64,000 bases of DNA. Source: Pseudoalteromonas sp. N1230-9 (lineage in GTDB: Bacteria > Pseudomonadota > Gammaproteobacteria > Enterobacterales > Alteromonadaceae). Positions 29,370 to 38,717 of the stretch are shown here, piece after piece. The notes beneath the pieces were generated by a model, which was given only the letters and a program-made list of their open reading frames with translations, did not search any database and was not told the origin of the DNA. Position 1 is the stretch's first letter, and every line of letters starts with the position of its first letter. The stretch covers positions 711,501-775,500 of the forward strand of contig NZ_CP090419.1 of assembly GCF_032716425.1 (NCBI RefSeq), written 5' to 3'. The translations under genes were made by a program, and so were the position numbers.

Positions 29370-30002
29370 ATGAAAGTAACAGCAATCTCACAGTTTAGCC
29401 ATGATGATATTGAGCTTAAACCTGTTGAACGTGCATATGATGGCTTTTTTAAAGTTAATTTATACCGCTTTCGCCACGCATTATTTTCAGGTGGTGAGTC
29501 AGTAGAGATTAAACGTGAAATCTTAGAGCGTGGTCATGCTGTTGCTGTGCTTCCATATGATCCTGTAACCGATCAGGTTTTGCTTGTTGAACAAGTGCGT
29601 ATTGGTGCACTTGCATCTAAGCAGTCACCTTGGTTACTTGAGTGTATCGCCGGCATGGCCGATGGAAGTACGGACTATGAGCAAGTTGCTAAGCGTGAAG
29701 CATTGGAAGAAGCGGGCATCGAGCTTGATGAGCTTGAATTTATGATGTCTTATCTTTCAAGTCCGGGTGGCACAACAGAACGTTTATACTTGTATTTAGC
29801 GCGCACAGACTTATCTCACTATCAAGAGGGGATTTTTGGCCTTGATAATGAAGATGAAGATATTAAAACACATGTAATGTCATACACAGAAGCCATGCTC
29901 CGCTTAGAGCAAGGAGAAATCGACAATGCAGCGACAGTTATCTCGTTACAGTGGTTAGCACTGAATAAGCAACGTATACTGTCTGATTGGCAAACTGCTT
30001 AA
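29370..30002 (+). CDS. nudF: ADP-ribose diphosphatase NudF
   Basis: A 210-aa cytoplasmic Nudix hydrolase that splits ADP-ribose into AMP and ribose-5-phosphate. The Nudix box runs from GMADGSTDYEQ through REALEEAGIELDEL (about residues 96-125), with the catalytic glutamates of the REXXEEXG core intact, and the SPGGTTERLYLYLA segment that follows is typical of the ADP-ribose subfamily. AAGGA precedes the ATG. It heads the conserved nudF-yqiB-cpdA-yqiA-parE gene string divergent from tolC. Confidence 0.95.
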   Translation: MKVTAISQFSHDDIELKPVERAYDGFFKVNLYRFRHALFSGGESVEIKREILERGHAVAVLPYDPVTDQVLLVEQVRIGALASKQSPWLLECIAGMADGSTDYEQVAKREALEEAGIELDELEFMMSYLSSPGGTTERLYLYLARTDLSHYQEGIFGLDNEDEDIKTHVMSYTEAMLRLEQGEIDNAATVISLQWLALNKQRILSDWQTA

Positions 30003-30029
30003 CTTACATTTTAATAATGGGGAATTATT

Positions 30030-30488
30030 TTGACGTACGTAACAGCTGAACAACGTTACATTCAAAGCTTACCTAAGTATTTAACTTTGTGTGAGCATAA
30101 TTATGTGCGTGCGCTCAAATTACTCCCCAAAGAACGTCAAATAGGCCATGTACGTAAAGTGCAACTCGGTAATAGCACATTTGTGGTTAAAATAGATGAT
30201 ACAGCAAAGTACACCATGGATATTTCTATCTCGCAAGAGACAGGAAACCTGCATGTTGTTACCCCGCTTTATCTAACTGTGCGTATGTATCATGATGCAA
30301 AAGTGGCTGAAATAGTTCATCACGATTTTCATCAACGGATAAAGCCATCTTACGCATACCCGAATCCGAATATGCATCAAAAAGATGAAAAGTATCAACT
30401 AAATGCTTTTTTGTATGACTGGCTTGTTGCGTGTGTAGAAAATGGCCGTGCAGCGCTACACTGGGATGTAAACAATGGCTTGGTTTAG
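30030..30488 (+). CDS. yqiB: DUF1249 family protein YqiB
   Basis: A 152-aa cytoplasmic protein of the DUF1249 (YqiB) family, always found in this operon between nudF and cpdA; its function is unknown. Family features seen are 'LCEHNYVRALKLLP' near the N terminus, 'PLYLTVRMYHDAKVAEI' and the C-terminal 'YPNPNMHQKDEKYQLNAFLYDWL'. Translation appears to start at a TTG (30030), since GGGGA lies 6-7 bases upstream and no ATG is available. The end overlaps cpdA by 14 bases, so the two are coupled. Confidence 0.9.
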   Translation: MTYVTAEQRYIQSLPKYLTLCEHNYVRALKLLPKERQIGHVRKVQLGNSTFVVKIDDTAKYTMDISISQETGNLHVVTPLYLTVRMYHDAKVAEIVHHDFHQRIKPSYAYPNPNMHQKDEKYQLNAFLYDWLVACVENGRAALHWDVNNGLV

Positions 30489-31257
30489 TGATGCTTATCA
30501 TTTTGACAAAACAACATTAAAAATTGCACATATTACAGATTGTCATTTATCAAAAGACAGGCAAGGTGAGTATTTTAATGTAAATACCGCTGAGTATTTT
30601 TCGCGTTGCTTAGCTGCCATGGCAAACTTACAACTTGATTGCGTGATCTTTGGGGGTGATTTAACACAAGATCACAGCAGTGAATCGTATCAACTATTTG
30701 CTGAACTTATTGATGATTCGGCACTGTCTTGTCCTGTGTTTTGGCTACCAGGGAATCATGATGAGCTTGCTGAATATGAAGCGCTTTCAAACTCGCAAAT
30801 TTTAAACAGTAAACGTATTACCTTTTTAGCTGGACAATTGCTTTTAACAAACTCAAAAGGCGCGACCCCAGCAGGTTGGATAACACAAACCCACTTAAGC
30901 GAGTTAAGCGAAGCAATAGGGCAAATACCGAGTGTAGTGTTTTGTCATCATAACCCGCTACCTATTCAAGCCTACTTAGATAAGCATATGCTAGAAAATG
31001 GCCCGCAGTTTTTAAACGCTTGCGTCAATAGTGAGCAATGCATTGGCGTGTTTCATGGTCACGTACATCATGAGTATACGCACAATTACCGTGACCTTAG
31101 CGTGTTTGCGACACCTGCCAGCTCAATACAATTTACTAAGCATACTATGGCGTGGCAGCAAGAAGATTTAGGGCCTGCGTTTCGTGTGATTAACTTAAAT
31201 GTTGATAAGCAACAAAGCGTGCAGTTAACAACGGATGTAGTATGGCTAAACGGGTAA
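30475..31257 (+). CDS. cpdA: 3',5'-cyclic-AMP phosphodiesterase CpdA
   Basis: A 260-aa cytoplasmic class III metallophosphoesterase that hydrolyses cAMP to AMP. The five metal-binding blocks are in order: DCHL (about residue 22), GGDLTQD, GNHDE, CHHNP and HGHVHHEY (about 195-202). Length is near the E. coli enzyme (275). It overlaps yqiB upstream by 14 bases and yqiA downstream by 16, so translation should be tightly coupled. Confidence 0.94.
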   Translation: MAWFSDAYHFDKTTLKIAHITDCHLSKDRQGEYFNVNTAEYFSRCLAAMANLQLDCVIFGGDLTQDHSSESYQLFAELIDDSALSCPVFWLPGNHDELAEYEALSNSQILNSKRITFLAGQLLLTNSKGATPAGWITQTHLSELSEAIGQIPSVVFCHHNPLPIQAYLDKHMLENGPQFLNACVNSEQCIGVFHGHVHHEYTHNYRDLSVFATPASSIQFTKHTMAWQQEDLGPAFRVINLNVDKQQSVQLTTDVVWLNG

Positions 31258-31802
31258 TTTATATTCATGGTTTCAATAGCTCTGAGCAATCGTACAAAGC
31301 CGTTCGTTTTGGCGAGCATATGGCTCAGTTTGATGTTGATTATAAAGTGCCGCGATTAACCCATGAGCCGTTACATGCAATTTTACAATTAGAACAACTG
31401 TTAAATGATGATACTGTATTACTCGGTAGTTCATTAGGCGGTTTTTATGCGACCTATTTGTCGCAACGTTATTCGATACCAGCGGTGGTCATTAACCCCG
31501 CGGTGCGCCCATTTGAGTTACTTGATAACTATTTAGGGCCAAACTATAACCCGTATCAAGACACCCATTACGAACTTGATACTCGTCACATGGATGCATT
31601 GCGCAGTTTATATTTGTCGCAATTAGACACCCCTTCATTGATTTATTTGCTACAGCAAACAGGCGATGAAGTACTGCCTTTTCAGCAGGCGGTTAACTAT
31701 TATTCTCAGTGTAAGCAACACGTTGAATTTGGAGGCGATCATAGTTTTATCGGCTTCGAACAAACCTTTGCAAGTATTGTAGATTTTCTTAAAATCACGT
31801 AA
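31242..31802 (+). CDS. yqiA: YqiA alpha/beta-hydrolase esterase
   Basis: A 186-aa cytoplasmic esterase of the UPF0227/YqiA family. The nucleophile elbow GSSLGG (serine near residue 67) and the histidine in GGDHSF (near residue 166) are visible; 'YIHGFNSSEQSYKA' forms the oxyanion-hole region. The physiological ester is unknown. It lies between cpdA and parE in the conserved operon. Confidence 0.92.
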   Translation: MAKRVIYIHGFNSSEQSYKAVRFGEHMAQFDVDYKVPRLTHEPLHAILQLEQLLNDDTVLLGSSLGGFYATYLSQRYSIPAVVINPAVRPFELLDNYLGPNYNPYQDTHYELDTRHMDALRSLYLSQLDTPSLIYLLQQTGDEVLPFQQAVNYYSQCKQHVEFGGDHSFIGFEQTFASIVDFLKIT

Positions 31803-31835
31803 AACATAGCTAAGCGCATAAAAGATATAAAAACT

Positions 31836-33725
31836 ATGAGTCAGCAAAATTATAACGCCGAAGCAATTGAAGTCTTAAACGGGTTAGAACCTGTAAAACG
31901 CCGCCCAGGTATGTACACCGACACGGTTCGTCCTAACCACTTAGGCCAAGAGGTTATCGATAATAGTGTCGATGAAGCAATGGCAGGTCATGCAACAAAA
32001 ATAGATGTCATTCTTCATGAAGATAACTCGCTTGAAGTTATTGATGATGGCCGTGGTATGCCGATTGATATTCACCCCGAAGAGGGTATTCCTGGGGTGG
32101 AGCTTATTTTTACCAAGCTGCATGCCGGTGGTAAGTTCTCAAATAAAAACTATCAATTTTCAGGTGGTTTACACGGTGTTGGTATTTCAGTTGTAAATGC
32201 GCTGTCAACGCGTGTTGAAGTGACCGTACGCCGTGATGCACAGCAGTTTCGTATGGCCTTTGAGAATGGCGATAAAGTCGAAGACTTAAACGTAATTGGC
32301 ACTGTGGGTAAGCGTAACACAGGGACTACCGTACGTTTTTGGCCAGATGCCAGTTATTTTGATTCTGCTAATTTCTCGATTACTAAGCTTAATCATTTAT
32401 TAAAAGCCAAAGCCGTACTCTGCCCAGGCCTGCGCATTAAGTTTACCAATAAACAAACCAAAGAAAGCCAAGAGTGGTACTACGAAACGGGCTTAAAAGA
32501 TTACTTAGTTGAAGCGGTGAAAGGTTTTGAAGTATTACCAAAAGAGCCGTTTATTGGTGATTTTTCAAGTTCAACAGAAGGCGCTGACTGGGCTGTTGTA
32601 TGGTTACCTGAGGGCGGTGAATCCATTGCTGAAAGTTATGTAAACTTAATTCCGACTGCGCAAGGTGGTACGCATGTTAATGGTTTACGCCAAGGCTTAC
32701 TTGAAGCAATGCGTGAATTCTGTGAATTTAGAAACTTATTGCCCCGTGGCGTAAAGTTAACGCCAGATGATATTTGGGAGCGTTGTAGCTATGTGTTGTC
32801 GGTGAAAATGCAAGACCCACAATTTGCTGGCCAAACCAAAGAAAAATTATCATCTCGTTCTTGCGCGGCGTTTGTATCGGGTGTGGTGAAAGACTCATTT
32901 AGTTTATGGTTAAACGAACACACAGAGACTGCTGAATTATTAGCTGAGCTATGTATCTCAAATGCACAGCGCCGATTACGTGCTGCTAAAAAAGTTGTTC
33001 GAAAGCGCATTACCTCTGGCCCCGCGTTACCGGGTAAATTAACCGATTGTAGTGCCCAAGATAATGACCGTACTGAATTATTCTTAGTAGAGGGTGACTC
33101 TGCGGGCGGCTCGGCTAAACAAGCTCGCGACCGTGAATTTCAAGCAATAATGCCACTGCGCGGTAAAATTCTTAATACATGGGAAGTCGAATCAGGACAG
33201 ATTTTAGCATCGCAAGAGGTGCATGATATTTCAGTGGCTCTAGGTATCGACCCTGATTCAAGTGATTTATCGGGTCTGCGTTATAACAAGATTTGTATTT
33301 TGGCTGATGCTGACTCGGATGGATTACACATTGCCACATTATTGTGCGCACTGTTTGTTCGTCATTTCCCTGCGCTCATTAAAGAAGGTCATGTATTTGT
33401 AGCCATGCCACCGCTGTTTCGTATTGATATCGGTAAAGAGGTGTATTACGCCCTCGATGAAGATGAGAAGAATGGTATTTTGGCTCGCATCGAAGCTGAG
33501 AAAAAGCGTGGTAAAGTGAATGTTCAACGCTTCAAAGGGTTAGGTGAAATGAACCCGTTGCAGTTAAGAGAAACAACGATGGATCCAAATACCCGTCGTT
33601 TGGTGCAATTAACACTCGATGAAGAAGAGCAAACCATGGAAATGATGGATATGTTACTTGCGAAGAAACGTTCATCAGATCGCCGTCAGTGGTTAGAAGA
33701 TCACGGTAACCGCGCGCAAGTTTAA
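31836..33725 (+). CDS. parE: DNA topoisomerase IV subunit B
   Basis: A 629-aa ATPase subunit of topoisomerase IV, which with ParC decatenates daughter chromosomes. The GHKL ATPase domain shows RRPGMYTD, DNSVDEAMAG and DGRGMPIDIHPEEG, then the GLHGVGISVVNALS lid. The C-terminal TOPRIM domain has EGDSAGGSAKQARDR and the DADSDG metal site. Length equals that of E. coli ParE (630). It is 33 bp after yqiA; parC follows after one intervening gene. Confidence 0.97.
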   Translation: MSQQNYNAEAIEVLNGLEPVKRRPGMYTDTVRPNHLGQEVIDNSVDEAMAGHATKIDVILHEDNSLEVIDDGRGMPIDIHPEEGIPGVELIFTKLHAGGKFSNKNYQFSGGLHGVGISVVNALSTRVEVTVRRDAQQFRMAFENGDKVEDLNVIGTVGKRNTGTTVRFWPDASYFDSANFSITKLNHLLKAKAVLCPGLRIKFTNKQTKESQEWYYETGLKDYLVEAVKGFEVLPKEPFIGDFSSSTEGADWAVVWLPEGGESIAESYVNLIPTAQGGTHVNGLRQGLLEAMREFCEFRNLLPRGVKLTPDDIWERCSYVLSVKMQDPQFAGQTKEKLSSRSCAAFVSGVVKDSFSLWLNEHTETAELLAELCISNAQRRLRAAKKVVRKRITSGPALPGKLTDCSAQDNDRTELFLVEGDSAGGSAKQARDREFQAIMPLRGKILNTWEVESGQILASQEVHDISVALGIDPDSSDLSGLRYNKICILADADSDGLHIATLLCALFVRHFPALIKEGHVFVAMPPLFRIDIGKEVYYALDEDEKNGILARIEAEKKRGKVNVQRFKGLGEMNPLQLRETTMDPNTRRLVQLTLDEEEQTMEMMDMLLAKKRSSDRRQWLEDHGNRAQV

Positions 33726-33778
33726 TACAGGTACATTTGCAACCTAACGGTTGCTAAACGAATTAAAGGGCAAGAAAA

Positions 33779-34879
33779 ATGAAAAAACTACTGACCTCAT
33801 TTTTATCGCTGAGCTTACTATCAGCGCCAGCAATGGCTGAAGATATTCTTGATAAACTAACGGTTGCTGAAGGCTTCAAAGTAAGCTTATTCGCCGATGA
33901 TGTTGAAAATGCACGACAAATTGCCGTATCAAAAAAAGGCATAGTGTACGCAGGTTCGCGCAAAGCAGGTAATGTATATGCACTGATTGATCATAACAGC
34001 GATGGTGTAGCCGATAAGAAAATTGTTATTGCTAAAGGATTAGAAATGCCATCGGGCTTGGCAATAAAAGAGGGTGATTTATATGTTGCTGAAGTGTCGC
34101 GTATTATTCGCTTTAAAGACATTGATAAACACCTCAAAGCCCCTAAGTTTGAGGTGGTGTATGATAAATTCCCAACTGACCGCCATCATGGTTGGAAATT
34201 TATTAGCTTTGCCCCAACAGGTGAGTTAATTGTGCCTGTTGGCGTGCCATGTAATATTTGTGCTGAAGATGACAAGTACGGTCGCATTTTTTCACTTAAT
34301 GTTGATACCAAAGAAATCAAAACCATTGCTCAGGGCGTTCGTAACTCAGTGGGTTTTGACTATCACCCAACAACAAATGCGTTTTGGTTCAGTGATAATG
34401 GCCGTGACATGATGGGCGATGATATCCCGCCTTGTGAAATTAACCGAGTTGGTGAAGGTGAAGAGGGGGCGCATTATGGTTTCCCTTATGTTCACGCAGG
34501 GGCGATTTTAGATCCTGAGTTTGGTAAAGGTAAAAATATCGCTGATTATAAATCGCCTGCGCTTGCACTGGGTGCGCATGTTGCACCATTAGGCATTCAT
34601 TTTTACAACGGTAAGCAGTTCCCAGCTAAATACAAAGAACAGTTATTTGTTGCTGAACATGGTTCTTGGAATCGCAGTAAAAAATCGGGTTACAGAGTTA
34701 TGCTAGCTAATGTTGAACAAGGTCGTATTACTAAATACACCCCATTCATCACAGGCTTTATGCAAAACGAAGAAACATTTGGTCGCCCAGTTGCATTTGC
34801 AGAGCTTGCAGATGGCAGCTTATTGATCTCAGACGACTTTGCTAACGTGATCTATCGTGTTAGTGCTAAGAAAAAATAG
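33779..34879 (+). CDS. PQQ-dependent sugar dehydrogenase-like beta-propeller protein
   Basis: A 366-aa exported protein with a signal peptide (cleaved near AMA-ED, residue 20) and a six-bladed beta-propeller of the soluble glucose/sorbosone dehydrogenase type. Characteristic segments are DRHHGWKFISFAP (containing the His-His pair expected near the PQQ site), NSVGFDYHP, DNGRDMMGDD and 'LFVAEHGSWNR'. Two cysteines (CNIC, near residue 157) could form a disulfide. It is a periplasmic aldose or aldehyde dehydrogenase by inference; the substrate is unknown and no PQQ biosynthesis genes are in the window. It sits between parE and parC, 53 bp and 10 bp away. Confidence 0.85.
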   Translation: MKKLLTSFLSLSLLSAPAMAEDILDKLTVAEGFKVSLFADDVENARQIAVSKKGIVYAGSRKAGNVYALIDHNSDGVADKKIVIAKGLEMPSGLAIKEGDLYVAEVSRIIRFKDIDKHLKAPKFEVVYDKFPTDRHHGWKFISFAPTGELIVPVGVPCNICAEDDKYGRIFSLNVDTKEIKTIAQGVRNSVGFDYHPTTNAFWFSDNGRDMMGDDIPPCEINRVGEGEEGAHYGFPYVHAGAILDPEFGKGKNIADYKSPALALGAHVAPLGIHFYNGKQFPAKYKEQLFVAEHGSWNRSKKSGYRVMLANVEQGRITKYTPFITGFMQNEETFGRPVAFAELADGSLLISDDFANVIYRVSAKKK

Positions 34880-34889
34880 GTAAGCGTTA

Positions 34890-37190
34890 ATGAGTGATAC
34901 AGATACCTTGCTGATGCAAGGCATAGAACAACAAACGATGGGGCGTTTTACCGAAGACGCCTACTTAAACTACTCAATGTACGTCATCATGGATCGCGCT
35001 TTACCGCATGTAGGTGACGGTCTTAAACCTGTACAGCGTCGTATCATTTATGCAATGAGCGAACTGGGATTATCGGCGCAGGCAAAATATAAAAAATCAG
35101 CGCGAACCGTAGGTGATGTACTGGGTAAATACCACCCACATGGTGATAGCGCTTGTTATGAAGCCATGGTATTGATGGCGCAACCATTTTCTTACCGCTA
35201 CCCGCTGGTGGACGGTCAAGGTAACTGGGGTGCTGCGGATGATCCTAAGTCATTTGCAGCGATGCGTTACACTGAAGCGCGTTTATCAAAGTTCTCGGAA
35301 GTTCTACTAAAAGAGCTTGGTCAAGGCACTGTTGATTGGACCGCCAACTTCGATGGTACACTTGATGAGCCAATGGTACTACCTGCGCGTTTACCGCACA
35401 TTTTACTCAATGGTGTGACCGGTATTGCGGTGGGTATGGCAACCGATATTCCACCACATAATGTGCGTGAGGTGGCCAGTGCCTGTTGCTTATTACTTGA
35501 TAAGCCAAAAACTGAAATCGAAGAGCTGCTTGAGTTAGTGCATGCGCCTGACTATCCTACAGAAGCTGAGATAATCACACCCAAAGACGATATCCGTAAG
35601 ATTTATCAAACGGGACGCGGCTCTATTAAAATGCGTGCAATTTACACTGAAGAGCAGGGCGATATTGTTATCACAGCATTACCGCACCAGTGTTCAGGGG
35701 CAAAGGTTTTAGAGCAAATTGCAGCACAAATGAATGCTAAAAAGCTGCCGATGGTGGCTGATTTACGTGATGAATCTGATCACGAAAACCCAACCCGTAT
35801 TGTGATAGTGCCACGCTCGAACCGTATTAAAGCTGAGCCGTTAATGGCGCACTTATTTGCAACCACAGATTTAGAAAAGAACTACCGCGTAAACTTAAAC
35901 ATGCTTGGCCTAGATGGTCGTCCGCAAGTGAAAGATTTACGTAGTATTTTAACTGAGTGGCTGACGTTTCGCCGTGAAACAGTCAGACGCCGCTTACAGT
36001 ATCGCTTAGATAAAGTGCTTGCACGTTTGCATATTTTAGAAGGTTTATTAACGGCCTTTTTAAATATCGACGAAGTCATAGAAATTATTCGTACTGAAGA
36101 TAAGCCAAAACCTGTATTAATGGAACGCTTTGGTATTACGGATATTCAAGCCGAAGCGATTTTAGAGTTAAAACTACGTCACTTAGCTAAACTCGAAGAA
36201 TTCAAGATCAAAGGCGAGCAAGATGAACTTGCCCTTGAGCGTGACAAATTAGAGCAAATTCTGGGCTCTGAACGTCGCATGTCGACGTTGATGAAAAAAG
36301 AAATCCAAGAAGCCGCTGACATGTATGGTGATGATAGACGTTCCCCCGTTGTTGAACGTTTGGAAGCAAAAGCGCTGAGCGAAAAAGATTTAATCCCTTC
36401 TGAATCGGTGACGGTTGTATTGTCAGAAAAAGGCTGGGCGCGTGTTGGTAAAGGGCATGACTTAGATGTAGAAGGTTTAAGTTATAAGTCAGGTGACAGT
36501 TACAAAGCCTCTGCGCGTGGTAAGAGTAATCAGCCTGCGGTATTCCTTGATTCAAATGGGCGTGCTTTTGCGACTGATGCGCATAGTTTACCTTCTGCAC
36601 GTAGCCAAGGTGAGCCTATGACGGGTCGCTTTAATTTAAGTGCGGGTGCTAACTTTGAGCATGTTGTGATGGCCGAAGATAATCAAGAACTCTTGATGGC
36701 ATCAGACGCGGGTTATGGTTTCATCAGTGACTTTAAAGATCTCGTGAGTAAAAATAAAAATGGTAAAGCATTGGTCAGTGTTCCGAAAGGGGGTGAACTA
36801 CTTGCGCCAATTCGCATTACTGATATTGCCACTGACTATTGTATGGCTATTTCAAACGAAGGCCGTATGTTGTTGTTCCCACTACGTGATTTGCCTAAAC
36901 TAGGTAAAGGTAAAGGCAATAAAATTATTTCTATTCCAAGTGCGAAAGTACAGGCGAGGGAAGAGTTTGTAAAAGTGCTGGCTGTAGTGCCCGAGGGGAG
37001 CAGTGTAACGCTTCATGCTGGTAAGCGTAAATTGACCTTAAAGCCAAGTGACCTTGAGCATTATCATGGCGAGCGTGGGCGAAGAGGGAATAAGTTACCA
37101 CGTGGCTTACAGCGAGTAGATGAAGCTGTAATAGAAGCAACGCAGACCGATGACATAACGGAGCCATCGGTTGATGATATAACAGAATAA
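34890..37190 (+). CDS. parC: DNA topoisomerase IV subunit A
   Basis: A 766-aa breakage-rejoining subunit of topoisomerase IV. The winged-helix domain has the quinolone-region sequence [13 protein letters not shown] and the catalytic tyrosine in [12 protein letters not shown] (near residue 130). A tower and coiled coil follow, then a C-terminal beta-pinwheel (about residues 500-740). At the E. coli Ser80-equivalent position there is a serine (HGDSA), as in quinolone-sensitive alleles. Length is near that of E. coli ParC (752). It ends at a strong terminator. Confidence 0.97.
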   Translation: MSDTDTLLMQGIEQQTMGRFTEDAYLNYSMYVIMDRALPHVGDGLKPVQRRIIYAMSELGLSAQAKYKKSARTVGDVLGKYHPHGDSACYEAMVLMAQPFSYRYPLVDGQGNWGAADDPKSFAAMRYTEARLSKFSEVLLKELGQGTVDWTANFDGTLDEPMVLPARLPHILLNGVTGIAVGMATDIPPHNVREVASACCLLLDKPKTEIEELLELVHAPDYPTEAEIITPKDDIRKIYQTGRGSIKMRAIYTEEQGDIVITALPHQCSGAKVLEQIAAQMNAKKLPMVADLRDESDHENPTRIVIVPRSNRIKAEPLMAHLFATTDLEKNYRVNLNMLGLDGRPQVKDLRSILTEWLTFRRETVRRRLQYRLDKVLARLHILEGLLTAFLNIDEVIEIIRTEDKPKPVLMERFGITDIQAEAILELKLRHLAKLEEFKIKGEQDELALERDKLEQILGSERRMSTLMKKEIQEAADMYGDDRRSPVVERLEAKALSEKDLIPSESVTVVLSEKGWARVGKGHDLDVEGLSYKSGDSYKASARGKSNQPAVFLDSNGRAFATDAHSLPSARSQGEPMTGRFNLSAGANFEHVVMAEDNQELLMASDAGYGFISDFKDLVSKNKNGKALVSVPKGGELLAPIRITDIATDYCMAISNEGRMLLFPLRDLPKLGKGKGNKIISIPSAKVQAREEFVKVLAVVPEGSSVTLHAGKRKLTLKPSDLEHYHGERGRRGNKLPRGLQRVDEAVIEATQTDDITEPSVDDITE

Positions 37191-37193
37191 TAC

Positions 37194-37217
37194 AAGGCCT
37201 GCTTAGCAGGCCTTTTT
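37194..37217 (+). terminator. Intrinsic terminator of parC
   Basis: Stem AAGGCCTGC-TTA-GCAGGCCTT followed by TTTT, 4 bp after the parC stop. Confidence 0.9.
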
Positions 37218-37244
37218 TATTGGGGTAGATTATTGTTCTAATAT

Positions 37245-37408
37245 TATACCAATCCGCAATAATACTTAATCATTTTGAGGGATTAAACCTGTCGCTATCT
37301 GCGTTAAAAATTTCTGATTTAGAGCAACTAAATAACGAAATTTTTGCCTTGCTATCAACGAGGTTTTATTGCCTCAAAATAGACCACTTAATTAAGCGAA
37401 TTGGTATA
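37245..37408. mobile_element. MITE-like repeat element (about 164 bp)
   Basis: A non-coding element bounded by 13-bp terminal inverted repeats, TATACCAATCCGC on the left and GCGAATTGGTATA on the right, which are complementary with one mismatch. The interior has no ORF of note. Flanking TTA/TAA bases may be a short target duplication. Repeats with ataccaatt..c ends are common in Pseudoalteromonas, Shewanella and relatives, so a nonautonomous transposon remnant is likely. It lies between the parC terminator and the plsC promoter. Confidence 0.75.
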
Positions 37409-37505
37409 AAAAGATATATTTTTAGCGCACACATGTAAGCTAAAAGCTATTGCAGAGGCACTTTTCACGTTATAATGCGCGCTGATTTACCCGAGGAGAA
37501 TCCGT

Positions 37506-38219
37506 TTGTTAGCTGTTTTTCGTATTATTATCATGGCTTTATTTATCGTGTTTAGCTGCCTTTTTGGCTTAGTCTTATGCATCATTAAGCCATTTCATAC
37601 CAATAACGTACATATTATTTCTGGCTGGTTTAGCAAAATGGCTAAGTTGCTGGGGGTAAAACTTGAATTACGTTACCATGCGGATGCAAAAACAGTTGGC
37701 CCTGCAGTGTATGTGGCTAATCATCAGAATAACTACGATCTATTTACCTTGCCTGCGATGGTGCCTGAAAATTGTGTGAGTCTTGGAAAGAAAAGCCTCA
37801 AATGGATCCCATTCTTTGGGCAGCTATATTGGTTATCAGGTAATATTTTAATTGATCGCGCCAATCGTTCAAAAGCTGCAGGCACGATTTCAAAATCAGC
37901 TGAGAAAATTAAGCAAAAAGGTCTATCGGTTTGGATGTTCCCTGAGGGCACGCGAAGCTATGGCCGTGGTTTATTACCCTTCAAAACAGGGGCTTTTCAC
38001 ACTGCAATGAGTGCTGATGTACCTGTTGTGCCAGTTTGCATGAGCACAACGCATAAAACTATTAAGCTAAATCGCTGGGATAATGGTACAATTTACCTCG
38101 AAATGTTAGCGCCAATTTATCTTGATAAAGACGTATCTGCTCGTGATCATGCATCGCATGTTCATCAGATTATGGCCGCTAAAATAACTGAATTAGATGC
38201 TCAAGTGAGAAATAAATAA
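37506..38219 (+). CDS. plsC: 1-acyl-sn-glycerol-3-phosphate acyltransferase
   Basis: A 237-aa inner-membrane enzyme converting lysophosphatidic acid to phosphatidic acid in phospholipid synthesis. Two N-terminal hydrophobic helices are followed by the acyltransferase blocks NHQNNYD (HxxxxD motif, near residue 77) and FPEGTRS (near residue 148). Translation starts at TTG (37506) with GAGGAG 7 bases upstream. It is commonly found beside parC in this order; here a MITE separates them. Its stop overlaps the rraB start (TAATG). Confidence 0.94.
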   Translation: MLAVFRIIIMALFIVFSCLFGLVLCIIKPFHTNNVHIISGWFSKMAKLLGVKLELRYHADAKTVGPAVYVANHQNNYDLFTLPAMVPENCVSLGKKSLKWIPFFGQLYWLSGNILIDRANRSKAAGTISKSAEKIKQKGLSVWMFPEGTRSYGRGLLPFKTGAFHTAMSADVPVVPVCMSTTHKTIKLNRWDNGTIYLEMLAPIYLDKDVSARDHASHVHQIMAAKITELDAQVRNK

Positions 38220-38554
38220 TGGAAAATTGGCGCGAGATTACTGAAGACATCGTTACTTCATTACTTGAAGATGGCTCAGATCCTGAAGTACTGTACGAAG
38301 TAGAACACCACTTTGTTAGCGAAAATTTTGAACAGTTAGAGCAAGCCGCTTTAGCTGCTTTTAAACTCGGTTACGATGTTGAAGAGCCTGCTGAACTTGA
38401 GCTAGAAGATGGCGAAAAAGTATGGAGCTTTGATGTGGTTGTTGAGTGTGAGCTTGACGTCGAAGCCATTATGGAAGATGTCGATAAGCTTGAAGCGCTC
38501 GCTCAACAATCAAACGTTGAATATGATGGTTGGGGAACTTACTTTCAAGAGTAA
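38219..38554 (+). CDS. rraB: Ribonuclease E inhibitor RraB
   Basis: A 111-aa acidic cytoplasmic protein that binds RNase E and remodels degradosome activity. The family pattern is clear: 'EDIVTSLLEDGSDPEVLYEVEHHF', 'SFDVVVECELDV' and the ending 'YDGWGTYFQE'. It is translationally coupled to plsC (TAATG overlap). Confidence 0.92.
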   Translation: MENWREITEDIVTSLLEDGSDPEVLYEVEHHFVSENFEQLEQAALAAFKLGYDVEEPAELELEDGEKVWSFDVVVECELDVEAIMEDVDKLEALAQQSNVEYDGWGTYFQE

Positions 38555-38580
38555 TTTTGTAAGCGTGAAATTTATTTTGT

Positions 38581-38599
38581 GCGCGATTTAAAGTCGCGC
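38581..38599. repeat. Short palindrome GCGCGA-N7-TCGCGC (REP-like)
   Basis: A hairpin GCGCGA-TTTAAAG-TCGCGC downstream of rraB without a T run. A near copy lies at 41904-41922. It may be a REP-type repeat or a weak terminator. Confidence 0.4.
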
Positions 38600-38717
38600 C
38601 TATGATCTGAAGTCTTTTTGTCTCGTACTAATTTCGTATTTGCCCTCCTTGCTATAGACATTTTTAACCAATTGGCGATAATAAAAAACTCGATGTTTTT
38701 ATAAACTAAGCTCACAT

